Positions 7,373 to 14,795 of a DNA stretch of 64,000 nucleotides are shown piece after piece. The first letter of the stretch is position 1. Every line of letters starts with the position of its first letter. The notes beneath the pieces were generated by a model, which worked only from the letters and a program-made list of their open reading frames with translations, did no database searches and had not been told where the DNA came from. The position numbers and the translations under genes are program-made. Source of the DNA: Streptomyces narbonensis (GTDB lineage: Bacteria > Actinomycetota > Actinomycetes > Streptomycetales > Streptomycetaceae); the NCBI RefSeq assembly GCF_014649015.1, contig NZ_BMSF01000004.1, positions 124,001 to 188,000 on the forward strand, in the 5' to 3' direction.

Positions 7373-8604
7373 TGACGCACAGCAGAGGAGTACGGCGGGC
7401 ACGACGTGCGCGCATCGGGCTGAAGGCCGCGCGACTCGGACCGCGTGACGTCCTCCACGTCGGTTCGGCAGGACTGCGCAGCCGGCCCGCGCGGGTGGTC
7501 CTTTCCGCGCTGGGCATCGCCATCGGGATCGCCACGATGATCGCCGTGGTGGGCATATCGGCCTCCAGCCAGGCCCAGTTGATGCGGCAGCTCGACGCGC
7601 TCGGCACGAACATGCTGGTGGCCAAGCCCGGCGAGGCGATGTTCAGCGGGGAGGAGATCAAGCTCCCCAAGGACGCGGTGGGCATGGTCGGCCGGATCGA
7701 CGGCGTCGAGGAGGTCGGCGCGACCGCCGACCTCGACCGCTCGGTCCGGCGCTCCGAGAAGATCCCCGAGGGCGAGACGGGCGGCATCGCCGTCAAGGCC
7801 GCCACGGAACGGCTGCTCGCCGTCCTGCGCGGCGGGACGGCGGCCGGCACCTGGCTGAACGCCGCCAACGGCCGCTACCCGGCAGTGGTGCTGGGCCACG
7901 TCGCGGCCGAACGGCTCGGCATCACCGAGCCCGGCCGGCAGGTCTGGATCGACGACCGGTACTTCACCGTCGTCGGCATCCTCGACCCGCTGCCGCTCGC
8001 GCCCGAGATCGAGCGGGCGGCGCTGGTCGGCTGGGAGGGCGCGCAGCGGCTCCTCGGCTTCGACGGGCATCCGACAGCGGTGTACGAGCGGTCCACCGAC
8101 GCGTCCGTACCGTCCGTCCAGCGGCTGCTCGCCCCGACGATCGACCCCGAGAACCCGCGGAACGTGTCGGTCGGCGACCCGTCCGCGGCCCTCCAGGCCA
8201 AGGCGGCCACCGAGGGCGCCTTCTCCACCCTGCTGCTCGGCCTCGGCGGGATCGCCCTGCTCGTGGGCGGTGTCGGCGTCGCCAACACCATGATCATCTC
8301 GGTGCTCGAACGCCGCCACGAGATCGGGCTGCGCCGCTCCCTCGGCGCGACGCGGGGGCAGATCAGGATCCAGTTCGTGACGGAGTCCCTGATGCTCTCC
8401 GGCCTCGGCGGCCTGGCGGGCGTGGCGCTCGGCGGGGCGGCGACGGGCGTGTACGCGCACACCGGCGGACTTCCGTGGGTGGTGCCGCCCTGGGCGGTGG
8501 GCGGCGGCTTCGGCGCGACGCTGGTGATCGGCACGGTCGCGGGGCTGTATCCGGCCGTACGGGCGTCCCGGCTGTCTCCGACGCTGGCGCTGCAGACGGC
8601 GTAG
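7372..8604 (+). CDS. MacB/FtsX-family ABC permease
   Basis: This 410-residue permease has the MacB layout. One TM follows a cytoplasmic N-terminus (ARVVLSALGIAIGIATMIAV), then comes a large extracytoplasmic MacB_PCD domain, then three C-terminal TMs with the conserved ERRHEIGLRRSLGATRGQI loop. With the preceding ATPase and adaptor it forms a three-part mechanotransmission-type exporter. Confidence 0.94.
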   Translation: MTHSRGVRRARRARIGLKAARLGPRDVLHVGSAGLRSRPARVVLSALGIAIGIATMIAVVGISASSQAQLMRQLDALGTNMLVAKPGEAMFSGEEIKLPKDAVGMVGRIDGVEEVGATADLDRSVRRSEKIPEGETGGIAVKAATERLLAVLRGGTAAGTWLNAANGRYPAVVLGHVAAERLGITEPGRQVWIDDRYFTVVGILDPLPLAPEIERAALVGWEGAQRLLGFDGHPTAVYERSTDASVPSVQRLLAPTIDPENPRNVSVGDPSAALQAKAATEGAFSTLLLGLGGIALLVGGVGVANTMIISVLERRHEIGLRRSLGATRGQIRIQFVTESLMLSGLGGLAGVALGGAATGVYAHTGGLPWVVPPWAVGGGFGATLVIGTVAGLYPAVRASRLSPTLALQTA

Positions 8605-8723
8605 GCCGGGCGGGGCGGGGCGTCCCGCCGTCACCCCTCCGGCGGGCGGGGCGTCCCGCCGTCACTCCCCCGGCGGGCGGGGCGTCCGCCGCCACCCCTC
8701 CGGCAGGGCGGGGCGTCCCGCCG
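8605..8723. repeat. GC-rich tandem repeats between convergent genes, hairpin-forming
   Basis: About four imperfect copies of a ~32-bp unit containing GGGGCGTCCCGCC fill the gap between the convergent permease and PAS genes. Each copy can form a GGCGGG/CCCGCC stem, so the array probably ends transcription in both directions. Confidence 0.75.
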
Positions 8724-10055
8724 TCACTCCTCCATGGCGACGCCGGCGCCGAGCTCCGCCGCGACCCGGGACGCCACCGTCTCCGCGTACACCACGTCCT
8801 CCCGCTCGAAGCCCGGACGGCAGGCCGCCCGCAGGAACGTCAGCACGCCCAGCGTCCGGCCCCGGGTGCGCAGCACCACGCACAGCGCGTGCGCCGCGCC
8901 CCCGGGCCACTGGTGCGCCTCCGCCCACACCTCGGCGGTCCGGCCCGCGCTCGCCCGCACCGCGCCCGACCGGTCCCAGGCCTGGAGCGCCGGGTGCCGC
9001 GGCCCGTACCGCAGCGGGATGCCACCGCCCACGACCGGGGAGGACGGGCCGGGGGCGCCGGGCGGGGTGGCCAGGGCGCGGGTCAGCCGACGGTCGCCCA
9101 CGACCCGGTCGACCAGGGCGTGGTCCGCGAATCCGGCCAGGGCGAAGTCGAGCAGGACCGTCACCGCCTCCTCCGGGTCCTCGCACTCCGCGGCCGCCGC
9201 GCCCGCCCGGTGCAGCTGGCTCCACCGGAACCGCAGCCGGTCCGCCTCGCGCACCGCGAGCCGCTCCTCCGTCACGTCCTGGAACAGCCAGGCCACCCCC
9301 AGCGGCACCGGCTCCTCCGCCATCGGCGAGGAGAGCCGCAGGAAGCCGCTGCGCCAGCACCGGCGCCGCTCGCCCTCCGAAGTCCGCAGCGTCACCCACA
9401 CCTCGGCGGGCGCGGGCGGCGTGCCCTCCGCCAGGACGTGCTGGAGCGCGCCCTCCAGCTCCTCCGCGCCGTGCACGACGACATCGCCGAGCGGGCGCCC
9501 GAGCAGGGACGTACGACCCGTCCCGAAGGCGCGGGCGGCGTGGCCGTTGACGACGGCGGGGCGCAGGTCGGCGTCGACGAGGACGACACCCCAGGAGGCG
9601 TCCTCGAAGAGGGCCTCGCTCAGCGCCACCGAGCGCTCCAGATCGAGCTGTACGTGCACCTCGCTGAAGGCGCAGTAGACGCCCGCCGGACCGCCGTCGG
9701 CGCCGCGCACCCCGGCGGCCTGGCTCCGCACGAGCACCCGCCCGCCGTCCTTGCGCAGCAGCGCCAGCTCGTGGACCTGCCGGCCGGGGCCCTTCATGGC
9801 CCCCATCAGCCGCCCGAGGGTCTCCTCGGCATCCGCGCCCCGCGCCGCCCACCCGCCGAACCCGCGCCGCCCGACGGCCTCCGCGGAGGACCACCCGAGG
9901 ATCCGCTCGGCCTCACGGTTCCAGTGTGTGATCGTCCCGTCGGCGTCCAGGGCACACAGCGCCGCGTCCATCCCGTCGAGCAGCGCGGCCAACAGATCGG
10001 CCCCGGCTCCCGGTACCGAAGCGGTCTCGCTCGCGGCCCCCGTGAAAGCACTCAT
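8724..10055 (-). CDS. PAS-PAS-GAF sensory protein
   Basis: This 443-residue soluble protein has a first PAS domain from about residue 20 (ALDADGTITHWNREAERILGW). A second PAS follows near residue 150 (GVVLVDADLRPAVVNGHAAR). A C-terminal GAF-like domain follows (ESVVYAET-like end, here FEREDVVYAETVASRVAAEL). No kinase, PP2C phosphatase or DNA-binding domain follows, so the output is unknown; it may act with a partner. I chose ATG 10055 because a G-rich ribosome site lies just upstream. ATG 10070 is possible. Confidence 0.82.
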   Translation of the reverse strand: MSAFTGAASETASVPGAGADLLAALLDGMDAALCALDADGTITHWNREAERILGWSSAEAVGRRGFGGWAARGADAEETLGRLMGAMKGPGRQVHELALLRKDGGRVLVRSQAAGVRGADGGPAGVYCAFSEVHVQLDLERSVALSEALFEDASWGVVLVDADLRPAVVNGHAARAFGTGRTSLLGRPLGDVVVHGAEELEGALQHVLAEGTPPAPAEVWVTLRTSEGERRRCWRSGFLRLSSPMAEEPVPLGVAWLFQDVTEERLAVREADRLRFRWSQLHRAGAAAAECEDPEEAVTVLLDFALAGFADHALVDRVVGDRRLTRALATPPGAPGPSSPVVGGGIPLRYGPRHPALQAWDRSGAVRASAGRTAEVWAEAHQWPGGAAHALCVVLRTRGRTLGVLTFLRAACRPGFEREDVVYAETVASRVAAELGAGVAMEE

Positions 10056-10127
10056 CCCGGTACCCCCCATGCTGCGCACCATTCAACTGGAAACGTGACG
10101 CAGGGCACACCCCGTTCCCGCGAATTC

Positions 10128-10142
10128 AATAAATGGGTTGAG
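10128..10142. repeat. Left copy of 15-bp repeat flanking the IscB remnant
   Basis: AATAAATGGGTTGAG matches 10949-10963 (AATAAATCGGTTGAG) at 14 of 15 positions. Such AT-rich identity is unlikely by chance in DNA this GC-rich. Confidence 0.7.
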
Positions 10143-10149
10143 GCGACGT

Positions 10150-10180
10150 GGGGGGGGCTGCCAAGCACGCCCCCCCCCCC
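10150..10180. repeat. G8 / C11 homopolymer hairpin
   Basis: A run of eight G (10150-10157) and a run of eleven C (10170-10180) can pair across a short loop. It lies between the PAS gene start and the IscB remnant. Such runs are prone to slippage and sequencing error. Confidence 0.8.
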
Positions 10181-10205
10181 GGCGCGGCGCACCCATTCCG
10201 CATTC

Positions 10206-10223
10206 GTGTGACTCAGATCACAC
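10206..10223. promoter_or_regulatory. Perfect CRP-type operator
   Basis: GTGTGACTCAGATCACAC contains TGTGA-N6-TCACA, the exact consensus for Crp. It lies about 150 bp upstream of the PAS-protein start (minus strand) and just before the conserved part of the IscB remnant. This suggests the DNA before about 10245 is regulatory, not coding. Confidence 0.55.
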
Positions 10224-10248
10224 CAACACTTCTCGGGGGCGGGTCGCC

Positions 10249-10953
10249 GGGGCGTCCGGCGTCCCACTCGACGTCGACCACATTCGGCCCCGAGCCCGCG
10301 GTGGCACCGACCGTCCCGCCAACCTCCTCCTCGCGTGCGTGCCCTGCAATCAGGCCAAGGCAGCCCGCCCCGTCGAGGAGTTCCTGGCCCACCGGCCCGA
10401 ACACCTGGCCGGTGTCCTGAGCCGACTGCGATCGCCCCTCGCCGACTCGGCCGCCATGAACGCAACGAAGGCGCGGCTCCTCCTGCTCCTCGAAGAGACG
10501 GGCCTTCCGGTGCGCCGCTGGCCCGCGTCCCTGACCTCGGCGAATCGAGCGGCCGCGGGACTGGCGAAGTCCCACACCCTCGACGCGCTCTGCGTGGGAC
10601 CGATGGATCCCGGCGTCGGAGACACCGTCGTCCGCGTCGCCACCCCCGTGTACGTCTTCGCGGCCACGGGTCGCGGTTCCTACGCCCGCACCACGCCGGA
10701 CCGCTACGGCTTTCCTCGGCTGGTGCGCCCGCGCCGGAAGCGGCACCAGGGTTTCGCGAGCGGCGATCTCGTACGGGCCACCGTGCCGAAGGGTCGCTGG
10801 ACAGGAGTCTGGACCGGTCGGATCTCGGTCCGCAGCACGGGCCGGCACAGCGTCGCCACACCCCTCGGCCGGTTCAACGCGTCCCACGAGAACCTGCGCC
10901 TGCTCCAGCGGGCCGACGGGTTCGCATACGCCCGGCGCGAGGAAGCCGAATAA
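10249..10953 (+). pseudogene. 5'-truncated IscB-type (OMEGA) nuclease: HNH and C-terminal part only
   Basis: The reading frame is open from TTG 10138. Similarity to IscB begins abruptly at GASGVPLDVDHI, inside the HNH domain. Seen: the HNH core (DHI, then TDRPANLLLACVPCNQAK), RuvC-III motif AKSHTLDALCVG, and the C-terminal target-interaction region (TGRGSYARTTPDRYGFP, then GFASGDLVRATVPKG, and LLQRADGFAYA at the end). Missing: the PLMP/RRXRR start, RuvC-I, bridge helix, RuvC-II and the first CxxC of the HNH zinc site. It therefore cannot be a complete RNA-guided nuclease. About 230 codons without a stop leave open recent decay or an adapted HNH protein. No good start codon or ribosome site is visible. 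Confidence 0.75.
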
Positions 10954-10963
10954 ATCGGTTGAG
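10949..10963. repeat. Right copy of 15-bp repeat flanking the IscB remnant
   Basis: AATAAATCGGTTGAG. The TAA stop of the IscB remnant lies within this copy, and its TTGAG forms the -35 of the following small-RNA promoter. Confidence 0.7.
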
Positions 10964-10987
10964 CGCTTCGGGGGGAGTTCGTAACGT
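10959..10987 (+). promoter_or_regulatory. Promoter of the structured small RNA
   Basis: -35 TTGAGC (10959-10964), 17-bp spacer, -10 TAACGT (10982-10987). The expected transcript start is about 10994. This is a good fit to a vegetative (HrdB-type) promoter. Confidence 0.6.
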
Positions 10988-11019
10988 GGGAGTCACGCAT
11001 GAAAGGAGGTGATCCGGAA

Positions 11020-11058
11020 GTGATTTCTTACCGGACCAGCGAGGTGACTGCGGGCTAA
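11020..11058 (+). CDS. 12-residue peptide encoded in the small RNA
   Basis: GTG 11020 to TAA 11058 would give MISYRTSEVTAG. The ribosome site AAAGGAGGTGATCC ends five bases before it and is stronger than any other in the window. An in-frame ATG at 10999 would extend the peptide to 19 residues, but it lies almost at the predicted 5' end, upstream of the ribosome site. The ORF overlaps bases that pair with 11113-11122, so its translation could control folding of the RNA. Function unknown. Confidence 0.5.
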   Translation: MISYRTSEVTAG

Positions 11059-11110
11059 AGGCCTGCCAGTCGCACTCTGTGCACCTCGGCAGGCCTGTCT
11101 GTCGAAGAAC

Positions 11111-11204
11111 AACGCAGTCACCCGACCGTGAGTCGCCGGTAAGTCCGGCCGGCTCCCGTCCGAACCTAGGCGGACGGGACCAGACTCACGGTCGTCTGCG
11201 TTTT
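11111..11204. terminator. Long hairpin terminator at end of small RNA
   Basis: Outer arms AACGCAG/CTGCGTT (11111-11117, 11196-11202), inner 12-bp arms (11123-11134, 11183-11194) and a T-run to 11204 form a near-canonical intrinsic terminator. It may also stop the convergent pdxH transcript ending at 11236. Confidence 0.65.
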
Positions 11205-11235
11205 CCCGGCCTTCCGTGGCTCCGGCGTCGGGCGC

Positions 11236-11934
11236 TCAGGGGGCCAGGCGCTCCACTCGCCAGGACTCGCCGTCGCGGACGTAGCGGAGGCGGTCGTGGA
11301 GCCGGTTCTCGTGGCCCTGCCAGAACTCGATCGCGTCCGGGACCACCCGCACGCCGCCCCACTCCGGCGGGACCGGGACCTGCTCGCCCTCGGGGTAGCG
11401 GGTCTCCAGTTCCTCGTAGCGGGCGAGGAGCTCCTCGCGGGAGGCGATCACCGAGGACTGGTGGCTCGCCCAGGCGCCGAGCTGGGAGCCGTGCGGGCGG
11501 GTGCGGAAGTAGGCGACCGTCTCGTCGCGGCCGGTGCGGACCGCGCGGCCCGTGACGATGACCTGGCGGGCCAGCGGGTGCCACGGGAAGAGCAGCGAGA
11601 CGTGCGGGTTGGCGGCCAGCTCCTCGCCCTTGCGGGAGCTGTAGTTGGTGAAGAAGACGAAGCCGGCCCCGTCGTAGTGCTTCAGCAGGACGGTCCGGGA
11701 GGACGGGCGGCCGTCGGGGGTCGCGGTGGAGACGACCATCGCGTTCGGCTCGTGGATCGCCGGGTTCTCCGCTGTCTCCTTGAACCAGCGGGAGAACTGC
11801 GCGATCGGCTCGGGCGCGAGGTCGGCCACGGTCAGCTCCGTGGTGCGGTACTGCTCGCGCATGTCGGCGGGATCCAGGGCGTCGGTCACGGCGTCGGTCA
11901 CGGGATCGGTCACGAGGCCATCCTGCCGCAGCAC
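11236..11934 (-). CDS. pdxH: Pyridoxamine 5'-phosphate oxidase
   Basis: This 232-residue FMN enzyme oxidises pyridoxine/pyridoxamine 5'-phosphate to PLP. The family core is present: [26 protein letters not shown]-binding [26 protein letters not shown], and the C-terminal [24 protein letters not shown] with end RLAP. The N-terminus carries a small [10 protein letters not shown] repeat. GTG 11934 or GTG 11913 could be the start, as neither has a strong ribosome site. It is divergent from a citrate synthase gene, an arrangement common in Streptomyces. Confidence 0.93.
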   Translation of the reverse strand: MLRQDGLVTDPVTDAVTDALDPADMREQYRTTELTVADLAPEPIAQFSRWFKETAENPAIHEPNAMVVSTATPDGRPSSRTVLLKHYDGAGFVFFTNYSSRKGEELAANPHVSLLFPWHPLARQVIVTGRAVRTGRDETVAYFRTRPHGSQLGAWASHQSSVIASREELLARYEELETRYPEGEQVPVPPEWGGVRVVPDAIEFWQGHENRLHDRLRYVRDGESWRVERLAP

Positions 11935-12110
11935 CTGAGCCTGCCCGGCGCACCCGGGCCCTAATCCTTACTCGCCGAATCGGCGCAGTGTGCCGGATGT
12001 CACGCTTCCCCGCATCATCGGAACCGTACAGACTCTTGGGCTGGATGACTGTTGATTCTCCACCATCGACCAGCGCACGGTTGATCGATCATCGATAGAG
12101 GAGCCGCCTG

Positions 12111-13211
12111 ATGTCCGACTTCGTACCCGGGCTCGAGGGAGTCGTCGCGTTCGAGACGGAGATCGCCGAACCCGACAAGGAGGGCGGCGCCCTTCGCTAC
12201 CGAGGCGTCGACATCGAGGACCTCGTCGGCCACGTCTCGTTCGGCAACGTCTGGGGCCTGCTGGTCGACGGCGCCTTCAACCCGGGCCTGCCGGCGGCCG
12301 AGCCCTTCCCGATCCCGGTGCACTCCGGCGACATCCGGGTCGACGTACAGTCCGCGCTCGCGATGCTCGCGCCCGTGTGGGGTCTCAAGCCGCTCCTCGA
12401 CATCTCCGTCGAGCAGGCCCGCGACGACCTCGCCCGCGCGGCCGTCATGGCCCTCTCGTACGTCGCCCAGTCCGCGCGCGGCCAGGGCATGCCGATGGTC
12501 CCGCAGAGCGAGATCGACAAGGCGCAGTCCGTCGTCGAGCGGTTCATGATCCGCTGGCGCGGCGAGCCGGACCCGAAGCACGTCAAGGCCGTCGACGCCT
12601 ACTGGACCTCCGCCGCCGAGCACGGCATGAACGCGTCCACCTTCACCGCCCGCGTCATCGCCTCCACCGGCGCCGACGTGGCAGCCGCGCTCTCCGGCGC
12701 CGTCGGCGCCATGTCCGGCCCGCTCCACGGCGGCGCGCCCTCCCGCGTCCTCGGCATGATCGAGGAGATCGAGCGGACCGGCGACGCCACCGCGTGGGTG
12801 AAGCAGGCCCTCGACAAGGGCGAGCGGCTCATGGGCTTCGGCCACCGCGTCTACCGCGCCGAGGACCCGCGCGCCCGCGTCCTGCGCCGCACCGCCAAGG
12901 AGCTGGACGCCCCGCGCTACGAGGTGGCCGCCGCACTGGAGAAGGCCGCCCTGGAGGAGCTGCACAACCGCCGCCCCGACCGGATCCTGGCGACGAACGT
13001 CGAGTTCTGGGCGGCCATCGTCCTCGACTTCGCCGAGGTCCCGGCGCACATGTTCACGTCGATGTTCAGCTGCGCCCGTACGGCCGGCTGGTCGGCGCAC
13101 ATCCTGGAGCAGAAGCGGACCGGGCGGCTCGTGCGCCCGTCGGCCCGCTACACGGGTCCCGGCCAGCGGGACCCGCGCGAGATCGAGGGGTACGCCGACA
13201 TCGTCGGCTGA
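12111..13211 (+). CDS. Citrate synthase paralogue (citrate synthase 2 type)
   Basis: This 366-residue protein has the short actinobacterial citrate synthase form. Substrate-binding signatures are GPLHGGAPSRVL and MGFGHRVYRAEDPRA, with the catalytic Asp region near FWAAIVLDFAEVP. It condenses acetyl-CoA (or possibly propionyl-CoA) with oxaloacetate. ATG 12111 follows GAGGAG. Streptomyces carry a separate main citrate synthase, so a secondary or 2-methylcitrate role is possible. The stop codon lies at the start of a 9-bp tandem repeat. Confidence 0.9.
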   Translation: MSDFVPGLEGVVAFETEIAEPDKEGGALRYRGVDIEDLVGHVSFGNVWGLLVDGAFNPGLPAAEPFPIPVHSGDIRVDVQSALAMLAPVWGLKPLLDISVEQARDDLARAAVMALSYVAQSARGQGMPMVPQSEIDKAQSVVERFMIRWRGEPDPKHVKAVDAYWTSAAEHGMNASTFTARVIASTGADVAAALSGAVGAMSGPLHGGAPSRVLGMIEEIERTGDATAWVKQALDKGERLMGFGHRVYRAEDPRARVLRRTAKELDAPRYEVAAALEKAALEELHNRRPDRILATNVEFWAAIVLDFAEVPAHMFTSMFSCARTAGWSAHILEQKRTGRLVRPSARYTGPGQRDPREIEGYADIVG

Positions 13212-13274
13212 GGCGGCTGAGGCGGCTGAGGCGGCTGAGGCGGCTGAGGCGGCTGAGGCGGCTGAGGCGGCTGA
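13206..13274. repeat. 9-bp tandem repeat, 7.7 copies of GGCTGAGGC
   Basis: The array begins at the last sense codon of the citrate synthase gene, so every repeat contains an in-frame TGA. It ends 15 bp before the stop codon of the convergent oxygenase gene. Changes in copy number would not affect either protein. Confidence 0.95.
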
Positions 13275-13288
13275 CTCCAAGAAGTCGG

Positions 13289-14404
13289 TTACGACGCCAT
13301 CGCCGGGTACGTCTCCGGGTGCAGCAGCAGGTCCGCGTGGTGGCGGGCCGCCACCAGCGGGTGGGCCCGGAGCTTGCCCTTCAGTTCGTTCCGGCCGTAC
13401 TCGGCGAACAGCGGGTTCGCCGGGTCCGCCGTGATGCCCGGGGCCCCGGAGGCGTACGGGAAGGTCAGCGGCGCGATCCGGGCGTCCAGGCGGGGGTTGT
13501 AGAAGAACGGCACGGAGTAGCGCTCCGTCGCCCCGGGCGGGGACACCACGCGGTGGTTCGTCGCGATCAGGTAGCCGTCCGTGGCCACTTCGAGGAGTTC
13601 GCCGAGGTTGACGACGAAGGCGCCCGGCAGCGGCGGCACGTCGTGGAACTCGCCGTCCTCCCGCTGGACCTGGAGCCCGCCGACCTGGTCCTGCAGCAGC
13701 AGCGTCAGGAAGCCGTAGTCCTTGTGCGCGCCGACGCCCTGGTCGTCGCCCTCGCCGCTGCTGCCCGGGTAGCGCACCAGCTTGAGGTGCGGATGGGCGC
13801 GCGGGCCGAAGATGTCGTCGTAGAAGTCCGCGGGCGCGCCGATCGAGGTCAGCAGCTCGTGCAGGAGCCGCTGGGCGACGCCGCTGAGCCGGTCGATCCA
13901 GTGCAGGGCGGCGGTCCGCAGCTCGGGGAGCGCCTCCGGCCACTGGTTGGGGCCTTCGAGCCACCAGTACGGGGCTTCCCAGGGCGCGGGGGCGTGCGCG
14001 GGGCGCTCGGCGCCGATGTCGAGCTGGTCGCGCCAGTCGCGGGCGCCGGCTGTGCGCTCGTCGCCGATGCGGGTGTAGCCGCGGAAGTGCGGCGAGTTGA
14101 TGTTGTCGAGGGCGAGCCGGTCTGCCTCGGGCAGTGCGAAGAAGGCGCGCATGGCGGCGGTGAGGGCCTGCGTCTCGGCCTCGGTCACGCCGTGCCCGAC
14201 GAGCTGGAAGAAGCCGACGTCGTGGGCCGCGGAGTGCAGCTGGGCGTGGAGCAGGCGGCGGGCCTGGGGGCCCCGGTCCGCCGCGGAGAGGTCGACGATC
14301 GGGAGCTGCGAGGCGTACGAGGGGTGGATCTTCGAGCCGTCCACCGGCTCGTGGGAGCGCGCGCTGCGGGTCGACTGCGGGAGGGAGTACGAGCTGCGAT
14401 TCAT
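13289..14404 (-). CDS. Isopenicillin-N-synthase-like Fe(II)/2-oxoglutarate oxygenase
   Basis: This 371-residue protein has a DIOX_N domain (LPIVDLSAADRG, then HDVGFFQLVGHGV) and a 2OG-FeII_Oxy core. The facial triad is visible: HxD in GVGAHKDYGFLTLLLQD, the distal His in ATNHRVV, and the co-substrate Arg in ERYSVPFFYNP. It oxidises an unknown small molecule. ATG 14404 lies 139 bases after the stop of a conserved leader peptide (14544-14618), so expression is probably attenuated by translation of that peptide. Confidence 0.9.
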   Translation of the reverse strand: MNRSSYSLPQSTRSARSHEPVDGSKIHPSYASQLPIVDLSAADRGPQARRLLHAQLHSAAHDVGFFQLVGHGVTEAETQALTAAMRAFFALPEADRLALDNINSPHFRGYTRIGDERTAGARDWRDQLDIGAERPAHAPAPWEAPYWWLEGPNQWPEALPELRTAALHWIDRLSGVAQRLLHELLTSIGAPADFYDDIFGPRAHPHLKLVRYPGSSGEGDDQGVGAHKDYGFLTLLLQDQVGGLQVQREDGEFHDVPPLPGAFVVNLGELLEVATDGYLIATNHRVVSPPGATERYSVPFFYNPRLDARIAPLTFPYASGAPGITADPANPLFAEYGRNELKGKLRAHPLVAARHHADLLLHPETYPAMAS

Positions 14405-14543
14405 GGGTGCGTCCGCGGGGTGTACGGGGTGCCCGGGCGGCCGCCGGGGGTGGGGCGGGGGCCACGGGTGCCGATCGGTCTTGGGCTCTGAACGAGGGAC
14501 CCGGGGACCCGGGGGCGGGGTGTGGCGCCCGGAGGTCAGGGGG

Positions 14544-14618
14544 TCAGGCGGAGCGGCGACAGCTCATGCTCGTGACGCGGACGAAGTCCACGTGGCGACG
14601 GCGTACGAGCGAAGGCAT
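14544..14618 (-). CDS. Streptomyces-type 'RRHVDF' leader peptide
   Basis: This is a 24-codon ORF, MPSLVRRRHVDF followed by VRVTSMSCRRSA. It matches the small 'putative leader peptide' family known in Streptomyces (RRHVDL-x-RV-x-S-x-x-C), usually found before sulfur or cysteine-related genes. It lies on the same strand and upstream of the Fe/2OG oxygenase gene. The single Cys near the end would make it a cysteine sensor by ribosome stalling; this is inferred. Confidence 0.75.
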   Translation of the reverse strand: MPSLVRRRHVDFVRVTSMSCRRSA

Positions 14619-14795
14619 GCGAACAGCGTACTGCGGAGGGCCCCGACGCGATGTGGTCCGCGTCACGTCCGCGTCACCGGAACGTCCCGGTCCCTGGCTC
14701 TGGCCAAAACGGTGGCCGTGCGCGAAGATCGCCGCCACGCGTGTCACGCGCATGCCAAGCTTCCCGTCGCAGCAGCCCATCGCAGGAGGATGTCC

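Larger units (their letters stand above)
10994..11204 (+). ncRNA. Highly structured small RNA with 16S-complementary tract and a tiny ORF
   Basis: Predicted from a promoter at 10959-10987 and an end after a long hairpin followed by TTTT (11201-11204). The elements in order are: GAAAGGAGGTGATCC (11001-11015), perfectly complementary to the 3' end of 16S rRNA; a 12-codon ORF (11020-11058); hairpin 11059-11067/11088-11096 (AGGCCTGCC/GGCAGGCCT, with an inner GCAC/GTGC); long hairpin 11123-11134/11183-11194 (12 bp), with inner 11154-11162/11171-11179. CGCAG at 11113-11117 can pair upstream (11043-11052 with 11113-11122, 10 bp) or downstream (11111-11117 with 11196-11202), a switch-like design. No plus-strand gene follows, so it looks free-standing. 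Confidence 0.72.

Noticed and set aside
10994..11204. Small RNA as the guide (omega) RNA of the IscB remnant
   Set aside because: Omega RNAs of IscB lie upstream of the gene. This RNA lies downstream with its own promoter, a ribosome site and a terminator.
14405..14543. Second leader ORF or riboswitch before the oxygenase
   Set aside because: Only G/C-rich repeats are seen after the leader peptide; no known riboswitch motif is recognisable.
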